Shown: positions 11,301 to 24,232, counted from the first letter of the stretch. The stretch: 64,000 nt of DNA from Eimeria necatrix (GCF_000499385.1 NW_013654292.1:1-64000), one strand, 5' to 3'. Notes: generated by a model from the letters alone, not told the origin. Numbers and translations are program-made.

Positions 11301-12211
11301 CAGTTGGAGGAGGTGCAGCTTCTGCGACAACAGCAGCACCAGCGCGTTCAAGGCATCGACCTTCAGCGTGCTGGGCAGCAGCTTGCTCTTATTCTTCCCT
11401 TGTGTTCCCTCTTTTCCGTTGTTGCGGACCTCTTTGCGTCGCTAAAGACAGATGACCCTCAATACATCAAGGTGCGCGCTCCCACCTGCTGATCATTGTG
11501 GTCCCCCCTCCTTCAGTTAACTCAGTTCTTTTCATTCAGCTCCTAGTGTACAATTATAGCAGCTTTTCGCATTACAGAGGTGCGTAGGCAGTGCGTCTGC
11601 TGGTTTCGTCTTTGATTACTCCAAACTGGCGTGCATTGTCTGCTAATTTCAACGACCGTTCGCGGAGTGCACAGCGCAGTAACCCACTAGCGTCGTAGTT
11701 GCTCAGAGCCCCTTTTAAGTAAAAATTCGTGCGAAACTGTCATGTACTGCGGGTGAATTAACAGCTTGCAGCAGATATTGGAGGCCTATGGCGTGTTCTC
11801 GCCTACGGAATTCCTCCAGGAACTCCACAGCGCACGGCTACAGCAGTGGCAGCAGCAGCAGCAGCTGAGGCAGGAGCCCAGCTTAGGCCAATATTTTTCC
11901 CACTACGCAACGGCATTCAGCAGTCACTGAAGGACGCCCTAGTTGCACGTGTCGGAAATCCTGCTTGCGCTGCCGCTGCGCTTGTAGACGTATGCCTTTG
12001 TCAATTTAGCTCTTGTAGTTGAGCGTTTTTGTCAATCTGTTCTTCTTCATCGGCGTGGAAATAGCTATGGCAGTACCCCCTTCAGCTCAACTACTAGTGA
12101 ATGTTGCACATATTGTGCGTGGTTTGTGTGATGCAGGCACTGGGACAAACGGAAGGGCAGCAAGTTAGAGAAGTAATTCGAGCTTGGCAACGGCAGTTCC
12201 TGTCTAAGTAG
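5314..12211 (+). CDS. XPOT: Exportin-T (tRNA nuclear export karyopherin), 13 exons
   Basis: Exportin-T is a HEAT-repeat karyopherin that carries mature tRNA out of the nucleus with Ran-GTP. Proposed exons: 5314-5416, 5736-6409, 6562-6975, 7063-7293, 7530-7742, 7863-7988, 8307-8496, 8605-9284, 9542-9766, 10046-10383, 10559-11471, 11765-11989, 12137-12211. All phases agree and give about 1468 residues. Family landmarks in order are RYVGWIDLLL (residues about 321-330), KMEPVARIDLL, DDDEVEQLYAYKE followed by ALTALYRKA, LLLYEAAGVLL, RFVKNCLPYS, and the C-terminal REVIRAWQRQF. Human XPOT has about 960 residues. The excess is Ala, Ser and Gln tracts coded by GCA/CAG runs, mostly in exons 2, 8, 10 and 11. 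The exon 1-2 junction skips about nine expected residues and may hide a tiny exon. The exon 3 start could instead be 6502. Confidence 0.88.
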
Positions 12212-14930
12212 GCATACCGGCAGAGAATAAAGTGTGGCTGCAGCAGGGCGAGTGTTTGCTGAGTGTGCACGCTTTCACTGCATGCTTAGCCACAAGTACG
12301 TTGTACCCTAGTCCCCCAGCGCAGGACCCATGTAGGGGTGAATACCCCCGGTTCACTGCAGATATGTTATGGGCCTAGTCCCCGACGTGTGACAGTAACA
12401 GGTAACATTTGCCAACGCTCTTTTTGGCTGTAATGTAACTTCTCCATTGGATTCGTGTTCTTGCAATTATCGGAACCAAGGCAGTCTTTGGCTCTGCTGC
12501 TTGCAATTCTTCGGAGACTCACTTGATTGCTGGGGGAAACTGAAGTGCTGAAGAAGTCACATGCGCACGAGGACTGCATGCTGCGAGTACAGGCAATGCA
12601 GCAGTATTATGCTGCCATTTTTCACTTGGTAATGCACAATAAAAGTAAAAAGATCCGTGTAGGCCAGCAAGAGACAACGAATGTATTTTTTTTGCCACAG
12701 TATTCTTGGGCCACCGATACTACCGTTCTCCGTTTCACCGGCATCTGCTGTGCATTTGAAGGCCTTAAGCTGAATTTAGAGGCACTTCTCATAAGTACTA
12801 TTCAGAGGAGGCTTGTGAAGTAATAGGCCATGTGGCAGCATTTCCTGAGAGCATTGCCACGGATGCCGCCCACCATACACGCTCGCCTATCCCAACGCGG
12901 AAGCCCAAATGTTGTCTGATAATTCTGGAAACTGTTTATCCTTTCCAAAACTATGCGTATTGTCTTCTCTGCGGAAGTTCTTCCCCCATTTGGCATGTCT
13001 GTCGTTAGCAACTACACTAGCAGGGCGTGTGATTAGTAGGCGAAGGGCAGCGATAAAGTGCATCTGGGCGGTGCAGCAGCGTCCCCACAGCGTCACTGAA
13101 TTTTGCCAATGCAGCTGATTTCTAGACAATTAGTAGCTCCTTGAAAGCTCGCACGCACTCAGCTGCCTGTGAAGCACAGACGAAGGTTCTCCACCGCGCT
13201 CAACCGCTAATCATGCATACCAGCTAGACGGCGGCGTCCTACAAATGTACGAGGGACGCAGCTTCCTCACGGGAAGCCAGTGCGGAGTGACACTACAGCG
13301 TCTTCAATAAAGTGTGAAGTGTAGAACAGGAACTGCGCTGTGTTCAAGAGACCTGCTTGCACGGCGTGGCGATTTTCTGTGGTTGTTCCATGAGTCCAAA
13401 GTGAGCAAAGCTGCCTCCAGCGTTGTGAACCGCAGCTCACAGTCACCCACTTCTCCTTTTTTCTCTTCCAGTGCACAGAAAAGCGGAATCACTTTGGCGA
13501 CGGCTTGTAAAATGCGCCACAAACAGCCTTCAGCATCAATTGCCCGAAGCGCAACCAGCACTGCGCATGCCTTCAAGTAAAGACTGGCTATCGGTACGGG
13601 ACTCAGGTCACCGTTCGGTGTGCGCGACAGCCTACTCGCTATCAATGTTTTACGTGGCCTAGCACATCTTATTCGCGAGTGTTTCTGTTTACTCAAGACA
13701 CTTCGTGGAGAAACTGTTCCTAGGCTGTGCCGAGACAAAGCCGCCTTGACGGAACATACCACGCCAAATAAGCCCAGAAATCATACAGGACTGCTGCAGG
13801 TGGCGGCAAGTGAACAGCTCTAGCGACCCACACTTGTCCAGCATGACAGAGACCTTTTAGAGTGCATCATCGACTAGAGAAGAACCTGCCCCAACTTTTC
13901 CCAAGTTCTTCCCGTGTGTTTTACACTGAGATTTTCGAAGAGGGCAGTAGAGCCTTAACGCAAAGCGTAGCATGAAATTCTCATTACACTGTCTCGCTGG
14001 GTTGCATCAGCCTTACACTGTCTAATCGCTAGTGGAATACCGTCCACCCTGGCGGCGCTTGGCCAGGGAGAGGAGCGGCTGCCGTCACCCCTTGATGAAA
14101 ACGGCTCTGAAGCCCGCCCTGTGGTCCAGCCAGTGGTATTCTGAACAACGTGGAGCACTTATGTGCAGTGTGACACCAAAATATTGGTTTGTTTTACTAG
14201 TCTAAACTGTTCGGCTGCAGTGCAACTATATTCAAGCTATGCCGTAGAACACCCGGGCATGCAGGCGCTAGATGCGACAGCACCGTTCACAGCGAGACAA
14301 TACTTGAGGACTAGCATTGCAAAAAGCAGCCTGCAGCACATCAGCCGCTTCTATGCATTGGGTCTTGGCCTGAGGCAGGACTGCAATTGGCCGCTTTCTG
14401 ACAGAAGCAAACTAAGTGCTGCTGGTGAGATGCCGCACCTCACGGCCACTATCGTATGCTAAAGCCAGCCCCTGTCGCTTGAAGGGCAGTGAATACTTCC
14501 AACCGAGATGTATTCCGAGCACATGGAAGTCATTAACACGTGCATTTACAGAGTGCACGAAAGATCGAACACAGGGCATGCCTCGTGCCATACCACAGTT
14601 GTTAACATCAAGCCATCAAACAACCACCAAAAGAAACCTGTAGTCAAAGAATTCAATGCACATCCTTTCAAGCGTGAAAAAAACAACCATCGATGGCTTG
14701 CTGGCTTTTGCTGGTGTGTGAGAAGGATATGTTTCCCAGACCCAAATCAGCCCCAACGGGCCCTGGCTGCTGTACACCAAAGTTGTGTAGATTCCGGTGC
14801 GTCCATCTTTGATTTTGTTTCCCTTCCAATTTTCGGCTGTCTGTATCGGTCAGTAGATTCCATACTGAATATTGTTAAACTGGTGTTGACGCCAGGCACT
14901 ATATGTCTGGTATCAGCAGCCGCAAACACA
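12212..14930. other. Region between exportin-T and NudC
   Basis: No gene is supported. The minus strand has an open frame of 152 codons at 13304-13762 whose middle part (about 13440-13590) reads like ordinary protein. A usable AG acceptor lies near 13585, and further short frames lie at 12887-13129 and 13955-14158. I could not join them into a model or recognise a family. The rest is presumably the exportin-T 3' end and the NudC promoter. Confidence 0.5.
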
Positions 14931-16846
14931 ATGGGGACGCAGGGCGAGACATCGATGGATACCCGTTTTGACGGTCTGTTTGCGACCGTTGCTGAGCAGG
15001 CTGGTGGAATTGAGCCTCTTTTTGACTACTTCTTTGGGTTCTTGTGCCGTAAAACCGATTTTTTCACAGTAGGTCGCGCTGCGTGCAAGGAGATGCTCGA
15101 CAAATCCTTTCAGAAATGGACAGAAAAAGCCACGGAAAAGGCAGAAAGGGAACGTCTGGAACGCGAGAAGAAGCAGCTGCACCAGAGACGACAGGAGGAG
15201 CAACAGAAGCAGGAGCAGCAGCGGAAGCAGCCGGTGGATCTGGAAAACCGCCCGAAAATTGAAGAGTTAACGGAAGATGAGGAAGCTCTCTACTCTCAGC
15301 CAGCAGACAAAGGTGCAGAGAAGTCGACTCAGCGAAATTCTTCACCGGCTAAGACTGACCAGAATGCACAACAAGAAGAGCCCGCGGGCTCTGACGACGA
15401 GCAGAGCACGCGCCGCCCAGAGGGTAACGGAGGCACGACGGACAAGTGGGCTGAAGTAAATACACATGGAAAAGTGTCAGCTGGCAGGCCTTTTGCTTAT
15501 CTAGAGGAGGCACGAAAAGTAGGGGAGGTAGCCCCAATATTATAGAAGTTACTCTAGGCACGTAAGTGTACACGTAGCTGTGCTGTGCGTGCTTTGTGTG
15601 GCGCTATCTGCGGATTGTCTTCGCCGCAGGTATCGCTGGACGCAAACTCTTGAATCTGTGGACGTGTACGTCCCTATTGGAACTGGTGTAAGGGCTGCGC
15701 AATGCAGCGTGAAGATCACAGGCAGTCGACTCACAGTGGGACTGAAGGGTCAGCCTCCCATCCTAGGTAAGGGGAAAGAAAGACAGCGTGTCACCGCCCG
15801 CTCTGTTCATGCTGCAGTATTTTCTTTCAGGAGCGCATCAGTTTTTGCTCCAAATTTCGTTCGGGCGGGCAGGGCAGACAAACAGCCCCTGTTTTCATTT
15901 GTACTGCACCGTGACTGCATTTACTTAGTGAAAGGTAGCGAATGCTGTTTCATAGGTTGCTGGCTGAGAGTTGGTGATAATGTTTCTTGTTTCATCCACT
16001 TTTAACTTTGTGAGAGTGTGTTTCTCTACGTCTGCTAATGCCAGACGGGGAGTTTTCACAGAAAGTGCATGCCGACGACTGCATGTGGACGTTGGAGGAT
16101 CAGAACACGGTGCATCTTAGTCTTGAGAAAGTCGACAGAATGCGCTGGTGGAGCTGTGTCTTGAAGGGGGACCCAGAGATCGACACAAAGACAATTGTCC
16201 CTGAGGTAGGCCGTGCTTTTCTACGTGACTGATAGCCTGCTTGTGTGTGACAGTGTACGGATATCCACACGCAGCAGCACCAGGTTCCATTTGTTTTCTG
16301 CTGTTTACAAACGTTCGCACCTGCATTATGTGCAAAATGTGCATACACAACATTTAACTTCCGTCGAGGTCACTTCACGGGTTTGTTTTGGCAACCTCAC
16401 CCATACAGGTGCAAGGCGATATGTCGTAGTATGCTTCTACTGGTAGACCCGTCGGATAGTCACGGAGAAGGCACAATGCCACGTGCACGCATTTACAAAG
16501 GCAACTATTCTCCATATGCGTATATATTGGTGCAGTGGCAGCTTGTGTAGTGAAGCGACAAAGAACGAATTGGTGGGAATTCCTCTACGTGGCGATGCAT
16601 GTAAGGGCGTTTGTGTGGCCATGTGTTGAAAATCACTTGCAGAACTCCAAGCTCTCCGATTTAGACCCAGAGACGCGGGCGACTGTAGAGAAGATGATGT
16701 ACGATCAGCAACAAAAGCAGCGGGGTTTGCCGACAAGCGACCAGCAGCGTCAGGCAGAGATGCTGGAGAAGTTCAAACAGTCGCACCCGGAACTGGACTT
16801 TTCAAATGCAAAAATCAACTGGGGAAACTCCGGTTGGGGTGGCTGA
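14931..16846 (+). CDS. NUDC: NudC nuclear movement protein
   Basis: NudC is a cytoplasmic HSP90-associated protein that supports dynein/dynactin function and nuclear and spindle positioning. Four exons (14931-15445, 15630-15766, 16045-16205, 16643-16846) give 338 residues, close to the about 330 of animal NudC. The N-terminal block has [15 protein letters not shown] and [12 protein letters not shown], followed by a charged coiled coil rich in Glu, Lys and Gln (about residues 65-150). The CS (p23-like) domain starts at [15 protein letters not shown] (about 173) and includes [13 protein letters not shown], the [15 protein letters not shown] strand and the [16 protein letters not shown] motif. 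The C-terminal block has [20 protein letters not shown] and GLPTSDQQ, ending WGNSGWGG. The exon 1 donor (ACAA|GTGGGC) was chosen because its phase restores the conserved YRWTQT join. Identity is certain. Confidence 0.97.
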
Positions 16847-18213
16847 AGCCGGAGGGGCGCCCGCTGGCTTCAGGGCAATATGCATGGCACAAGCGATGTA
16901 CGCCACATTGCTTGGCTGTGCGAGCGTAAATATGGCAATATACGCTTCCATATGAAGGCATACACATGCTTCTAGAATGGCAACTCAGAAGGGTCCTATT
17001 AGCGCAACGCAGCTTCCAGGCGGGTCGCAGTGGACCTCAAGGGACTTTAGGGAAAACACGATGGAATGCAACAAGGGATAGCTGTTGCAAAGCTTGAGCG
17101 GTTGGGTCGATCTGGCTGAATTGTTTTCTTGGGGTTGGAAACGGAAATCATAGCTTTGAAATACCAAGGTTTGGGACACAGGCAATGCTGGGCATGTGCA
17201 CCAAACTAAACAGTTTTTAGACACTGAAAGGCTCCATGAGAGTTCTTATTTACGTAACAGACCGCGGAATAGAGTAGTGAGAGATGAGGAGTGGGAAAAG
17301 CATAAGCGTTTCAAGCTCACCAAGGCCAGTCTACGAGTTGATAAGGTGGCCGTTTAAGGTAGTCTGATGGCCCGTAGGGCCCAGTACGTGCATGCAACAG
17401 GCCTACAGCTTCTGCTGCCGCTTTTAGCTGGTTAGAAGGCGCGGTAGCTCTGGAGGCCCACGCTCCAGTTTTTTCTTTGTAGTGTACTCAGCTGTACATA
17501 GCCGAGGGACGGTGCTTCTTCTTTAAGAGTTGCGTCCAGCCACTGCCGAGTACCGGTGGACCAGTGGGTGCATATATGCTGGTCCTCAGCAGTGGCATTG
17601 GCGTTCGAAGCAGTTACAAAGTGCATGGGGTGAACAGATAGCGGGGAGCTGGAGAAGCCGACTTAGGGGCGCTCGTCAGTGCCCGGTCGATGACCAGAAT
17701 TCATTGGTTTATTACAACTGTTGCATGAGCTGTTTGGCTGAAAGTCGGCTGCACGTTGTGCATTAAACTGCTCCGCCTGCGGCTGTATTGCGTAGATTAG
17801 TCCTTTTAAATACTTTGAAGATGGATATTTCAGTGTTGCATTTTGCTTTAAGGCTGGTGATGTTCGGGACATCCCATTGGTATGGCGCCATAGCCGTCCA
17901 GTGGTTTGAGCAGGGGCCTCAGTGCTGAGCCATCGGGCCGGCCGCTCAGAGCTGAAGCGAATTATTGTGAGGAAGTGCATGCATTGGAAAGGATACCTGA
18001 AGGTAGCAAAATATAATGAACTTTTCATTTACCTTCCCCTCTGTTGGCACGAACCAACGCGTCGCGCATCATTGGAAGTTCGTCGGAGGACCACGGTGTC
18101 TCCAGACGTCTTCCTGAGCTTAGCGCGTCTTCTCGATTCGACTCTCTGTACAAAGTTCCTTCTAATTAAACTTCATCCTTCTCATTTTTTGTTTCATCGA
18201 TGGAGTCGTCAGG
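16847..18213. other. Intergenic region upstream of the PH-domain gene
   Basis: I see nothing coding. It contains the NudC 3' flank, short unconnected open frames and one TGCATGCA site about 230 bases before the next start codon. Confidence 0.6.
17976..17983. promoter_or_regulatory. TGCATGCA palindrome upstream of the PH-domain gene
   Basis: Perfect palindrome about 230 bases before the ATG at 18214. This is the best placed of the three intergenic copies for a promoter-proximal AP2-factor site. Motif evidence only. Confidence 0.35.
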
Positions 18214-21200
18214 ATGACAAGAGCTGGCGACGGCACCAACGTGTTGGGGGCCATGGCACGGGCAAAGCGGGAAGATGAAGCTGATGGGTTTTGGCTTGAC
18301 AACCAGGCCTTCATTGTATTTGGAAGGCAAGTAGATACACCTCCAGTTCGAGCTGGAACGGCCATGTTGCTGTTGGACCCACGCCAGTCCCGTGCAGTTG
18401 AGCGCGATTCCCGTTCTTTGAATGGCCGCGAGCAACAATGGCTGAAGCGCTACTGCGAAATCAGGGGCAACCTTCTGCTCTATACTTCCCACGCTGAGGC
18501 AGCGTTTGAGGGGGCATATATGCTTGAAGACTTCTCTTTCAAGACCTTCCCTCCTAAACGAGCCGTTGCTATGGGGGTGGGTGCGCGAACCTTCAATTGA
18601 ATGCCATACGCAGCTTCATTTCTCCAGTTCACATGTTCAAGCACAATCTTGAATACCGCCCTTTATATATATGGTTTAAAGCTTGGGTCTATCTCCTTTG
18701 TGACGCCCAGGTTATCCCAACACTGCCGGCGACGGACTCCGAAGGCGATAGCCCAATGGAGGGCGTCGTTATCGTGGGGACCTCTCGTCATGACGGAGTA
18801 TATGGCAAGTTCGTCAAGCCGCTGGTGATGTTGGTTGACACGCCTAGAGCTGCTGCAGGGTGGAAGGAGAAACTGGACTGCTGCAGTGCCGCAGCAATGC
18901 AACTGCAAATAAGAGAGCTACAGGCCCTCTTACAACGAGAAAGGGCTGCTGCGATCCGAGAAAGAGAAGCTACAGCATTGATCTCAAAGCAGCATGAACT
19001 GGCTTTGATGGAAACCGAAGGGTCCAAGAGGACTCTCCTAGTGAGGTCGAAAATACCACCCGCAACATTGGGAATGCTTTCTCCTCTCCCCATGTAAACA
19101 TGCGCCTATGATTAAGCCAAAGGAAGTTAAGAAGTATAACTTCTTACGCTTAGCGCTTCAGCTACAACGACTACAACTGCAAGCATTGCTGGTGCGCTCT
19201 TGATGCGCCTCAGTTGGAAATTGAACGGCTTCAGCAGAGGAACCAAAGACTGCAGGCGTCTGGGGAAGTCACTGAAAAGGCGGCCGCCGAATATGTTGAC
19301 CAAAAGCACCACGAGGTGTCATTCCTTCAGAATGAACTTGCAACTCAACTCGCAGGTAATATGTGTGTTCAAATGCTCCCTTTCTTCAAAATATCCCTTT
19401 TGGCATTCGTCACGTTCACTGCAGTGCACGATTAAAGCGACGCAAAAGCCATTCCGCGTATACATCAAGAGTGCACTTGGCGCACATGCTTCACACGCTT
19501 GCGTAAAAGTGTGTGCGCAGCGTCACACATACTTAAGTGCTTGTGGACGCGTAACGCAGCTCACGGATATACCAATATGTGCGCGAAGGAGTGAGAATAT
19601 ATGCAACGTATGAGACCACAGAACTTTGCAGCTTATGTGTTGAAGGATTCGTTTATTGTGTGTGCCCGCAGGAAGCAAGCGTCTGGAGGAGGAAATCGTG
19701 CGGCTACGAGAAGTGCTGAGTTCTTCTCAGCAAAAGGCTCAAAGCCTTGCGGCAGAAAATAGTCAGCTAAACTGCAAAGTGGCGGACTTTTTGAAAGACC
19801 TTGAAGATGCCAGAGACAACCCCTCTCGTTTCGCTCTGCTGATGTCTCGTCTTCGAGCAGCAAACCAAAAGACGACAATCGAGAACAAACGTCTTCGGTA
19901 AGACAGCCCATACTGGGTGTGACCACTTGCCGCTAGCTGCCAAGTAGAGCTGGCGTAGGGGGGAGTAGGCTGTGACTCCTGCCCACTGCACACTGCTGTG
20001 CAGTCTACTTACAGTCCACAGAAGTCACTACAGTTTGATTGCACGTACGCTGTCTATTCATGCTGGCTGAAAAGACAATGCCGCGGCTGCTGCATGTACA
20101 AAGACAACTGCATACAAATGGTTCTCTAGGGACTCTTTTTTTCAGGGAGGAGAACGCCTCTTTGACGCAAAACTTCCACCAACTTGAAGAAAAGTTCAAA
20201 GAAAAGGTGGGATATTTTTCACTGTGCAGATATCTGTGCATCGCCAAAGTCATCGAGCTTTGCCAATGTGCTGAACCCAAACGAACGGCGAACGTGGTTG
20301 TGATGAATTACTTAAGAACGACAGTTTCTACCGCTCATCTTGACGATTCTAAGGCACGGTTTAAAGGCTGCGCCAATTTCCAAGTTTCAATTTTACTAAG
20401 GCTGGTTGCACAGTGCTATTTACTTGCAAAACATTTCATGCTCTTTGTGGAACTATCGTTGACTTCTTTGGTCCAGGTTGTTCTTATTCGTCAAATAGCC
20501 GAAAGAGGAGACATTTTCGATCTATTGCGGAAGTGGCTGACTTGCAGCGAGCGCAAGGTCAGCTCCACTGGCGTATGCATTTCTGCCGATCCTCTCGGTT
20601 AGCCACTGCATGTTGATTTACGGGAAGTCATGTCCCCTGTAACTCTTCATGAAAATGCAGACTGGCCGCTGCGGATGGTGCTAAATGGTCTCCCATTGAA
20701 AGAAGCAATTTTTCCTACGCTTTCTCATTTCCTCAGATCCGGTTTTATGAACAAGGATACAAATGGACTGCGCAGCAGGAAGAGGATGAGCTCAACAAGT
20801 CAGCAATTGCATTTACAGTATCTGACGCTGTTTAGATATTCTCTTTTGTGGCTTGACTCGATGACCTGGACAAAGCAGGGAATCGCCTGAAGCTAGAGGA
20901 CACTGCATCAGCGGTGAAAATTATGTCAGTATTGTGAATGTCGAGTGTCCGGGTGATACGATTTTCCTTCAGAATCGAAGAGCTACAACGTGCCATCCGG
21001 GTGGCCGAGGCTGCAGCTCGATCGAGCTACATATCCCACCGCGCATTCCTTCTAGGCGAGCAGCTGAAAGCGTGCACCACAAATTCGTCTTACGGGGACA
21101 TCTACTTCTTCCTGAAGGTGGTAAGCGTTGACAGTAGGGAACCGCATGTGGCGTCATTCTATAGACTCTCCTACTGTCTTTTATAAGCTCGATGTTAAAG

Positions 21201-22660
21201 GAATAAGTGTTGTCACGCTTTCGAAGGAGCATCACTGACTTCTTTTCTGCTATCTGAGGCTTTGCCGACGATAATGCTGGTGACTGCTCAAGGCTATTCT
21301 TTCACAAGAGCATTGCAAAAGCATCGTGCCAACCTTGTACACAAAACATTCTGAGAATTATGGGAAAAAGACAGGCTTCATGCGGCTGGGAATTTGAATG
21401 TTTCGATTTTTTTGTCGTCTGAGGAATGTAGTTGCAAAGTTGTGTACTCCAAAAGCAAAATTTGCATCATCATTCACGCTTTTTGTGTGGTTTGCCCCAA
21501 ATACATCATGATGCGCTGTTTAGGCGGAGCGTATGCCTGTATGTGTGTAGACTCTAGAACGATTTGGATGGCTGTTTGGTGATGTTGAGCCTTACCAGCC
21601 GACAGACGAGGACAATCGAGAAGTTCCCTTCTGGAGAGATGCAGGAGACCGTTTTGCACCCATTCCTCTGCGAGAGCAAATCTACCCGTTTGGAGGTCAG
21701 TCTAAAAATATTAGAGACTTCGATATATGCCACTTTGCTAGGGCAGCACGAAGTAGGTGAAATTATGGCGTGCCGTGCGAAAATAAATGCATATGTGCGC
21801 ACTTTGCCTAGCCGGAAGCAGTTGAAGTAATCAGCACAAAGAAGCTCGCATATTTACTGCCCTAAAAGCAAAACAGCCATGTGCAAGAGCAAAGAGAAAG
21901 CCTCTCACAAATGCCGCGATGTGCAGCTCGGCTAGTCGATCTCGCCAGTTCTTCAAACAGGGGTATACATGGCCTTCATTTTCATGAACAGGTCATTAAG
22001 AGACCAACAGATGTAAGGAGCTAAGCAGTGACTTCCTTTATTGTGCGGCAACAGGTCTAGAAGGCGGCCCTCAGCTGAGTCTGGTGCCTGACGTGTGCGT
22101 GCTACGCTCTGTGGAAAAATTGGTGCCCGCTGGGGAGTACATGAAGCTGAAGAACACGCATGCCTTGCTTGAACTAGACTTTTCCGAACTAAAGGAAGTA
22201 CATCAGCAGGCAAGCCGCGTTCATTGAAGCTGAGCGCTCCCGCCAATGGTTCGGTAGCTGCTGTACAAGACACGAACAACCACGTATTTTTAGCGTCATA
22301 AGAGTCTACATCTGAAGGGGAGTGACATGTGTTCACGAGGCCACCAAGGAAGAACATGTTCAGCTGTTGAGTCTGCTCGAATGCGCTGCAGACTGTCGAC
22401 AAACTCGTGGAGTGTAGAACACGCATGAGAGATTTGAAAACTCAGTAAGTCACGTTACTGCAATTTGCCTATGGCACTTCGTTGTTTCTCCCTAGGTCTG
22501 TTTGACCTCACTTTCAGCCCTCTATCCGTACAAACCTATGCCGACGGTAGCCTACGCATTACGTCTGCTTGTGCTGTTCCTGTCATGCACCGGTGCAGGT
22601 GTGCCCTCAACCAGGCATCCTCCGAATGGAAGTTCTTCACTGCGCATCAGGCTGCCTTAG
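18214..22660 (+). CDS. PH-domain coiled-coil protein, about ten exons
   Basis: Not assigned to a named family. Exons that join in phase: 18214-18576, 18711-19040, 19214-19355, 19672-19897, 20146-20206, 20737-20798, 20973-21120, 21551-21695, 22055-22209, 22496-22660. An extra phase-0 exon at 20477-20557 is possible. The N-terminal part looks like a pleckstrin-homology domain: WLKRYCEIRGNLLLY at about residue 76, a strand pair ending at FKTFPPKRA, and a final helix around DTPRAAAGWKEKL near residue 172. Long charged heptad-like stretches follow (IERLQQRNQRLQ, LEEEIVRLREVL, IEELQRAIRVAEAA). A compact block with ERFGWLFGDVEPYQPTDED comes next. The last intron has a GC donor, and the model ends with a hydrophobic stretch (about YALRLLVLFLS). 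It is probably a membrane- or phosphoinositide-associated scaffold. The 3' end is the weakest part. Confidence 0.62.
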
Positions 22661-24232
22661 TCGACGAAACAGCGGTAGAGGAGGAGGGAGACGCAAAAAT
22701 AAATGGAAGACCTATCGCTTAGCTTGGGTCCCTCCATACGCAAAAGTACACAATAAAAACTGCTGCTGCAAAAGAAAGGCTGGTGATTCGCCTGCACGTG
22801 AGTATGACTTCCGCAGTTGCAGCGCCAGTTTGCAGAACGCCGCTTCTTTGGCAGTGTTCCGTAATATCGGAAGGTGCTTGAGAATTGTGCAGCAACGTTA
22901 CATCGTTCCCGTAGTTACTTATTCTTTTTTTCATCCCTATGATTTTCTCCGAATTCCGGGCATTTAGTGCACCGCTCGTCAAACTACAGTGCTCCTTATA
23001 AACAATTTTGTTTAACCAGTGTGGCGTTGAGAATCCACTAGATTTAGGGGTAATTTGGGCCGATCGATTCGTGAGTTGGCGGTGCCCCTCGTTGCCGATC
23101 GCACCGATTCAGCTCATTGACACTCGCTGCCACCCACAGGTGGAGATAGTAGCCATCCTTTTACAGCGAATTGTCATGTAGAAGTTCACGTGCTATGCTG
23201 TAAACGGCCCGCGTGCCACCGTAAGACAACTCCAAAATAAGCTCTACAGGGAGCAAGCAGTAAGTCTCCGTCAACGCCATAGGACACGTACTTTCCACAG
23301 ATTTCCCAAAAGAGTTCTCTCCATTGAGCCCAATAAAAGTAGCAATGAAGTGCGGAGCTTTGTGCAGACGCTGTGGGTTGCCCCACCATTCCGATGGAGG
23401 GTGGCTTCACATGTACTCTGGAGCCCGGCGAAAGCCCAACAGCATTGAATTCGGTCTCTAAAGAATTTACAGGGAAAAGCATGGCCGTTGGTGTAGCCGG
23501 CTTTTAGTTCTCTACGACTTAAATCTTCTGGACTGCACGCGTGAAAAGTTCAGCTAGGAACAGTACACTGCAAAGGGTGGAAGGGATGCTAGACAATAGC
23601 GCGAAGGGAGTAAACGGAGCCGTGGATTTCATTACACACAAAACTTCTTCCACATCCTTCATTTCTCGTCCCATGATTAGAACTGTGTACAGAGATTTTC
23701 TTTGGAAGCCACCATCAGGTAATTGCATGCGAGAAGCCCTGTGACTGGCTACAGGGTACAGGTCGTGAGTCTCGTCTCTAGTTGCTGGAAACGGAACAAA
23801 GGACTCAGCTTCTTTTCAAAGTGACGTATCTGTATGCCTATTATTTCACTTGGCTCGCTGGGATACTCTAGGCTTTAGTCCCAAGGCGTCAACGGGGCTG
23901 CTGTCGATCACGTGCAAAACACGCAGAACATCTTTTTGTTACTTTTTGCGCAACTTCTGCGTTTGGTAGCACCTGTGCAACAGCGAAATCATGGCACGGC
24001 TTTCCAAGGCTATCTGGTGAGGACACTGCATGCTTGCGCTGCATGGGGGAGGCAGAAGCGTTGCGTTGTCTTCGGCGTGAAAAAGCATTGTAAGCCCTCT
24101 CCTAGCTGCTTTCACTCAATACACTTTGAGTAGAATTCCAAGGGGCTGAGGGCCCCCCTATGCGCGGTAACATTGGCGGGGCCTTAAGGGCCCCTCTCTC
24201 TTCTGGCTGCCTTGCACCGCCAGTGCTGCTTC
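22661..24232. other. Intergenic region
   Basis: No gene is supported. Open frames on both strands are below 100 codons and lack recognisable sequence. It presumably holds the promoter of the next large gene. Confidence 0.55.

Noticed and set aside
11772..11940. Frameshift in exportin-T exon 12
   Set aside because: Reading from a later acceptor gave a frame that stops early. Starting the exon at 11765 gives one continuous frame with the correct phase on both sides, so no frameshift is needed.
14508..14930. 141-residue N-terminal extension of NudC
   Set aside because: The frame is open upstream, but the conserved NudC start falls at the ATG at 14931 and the upstream residues have no NudC-like sequence.
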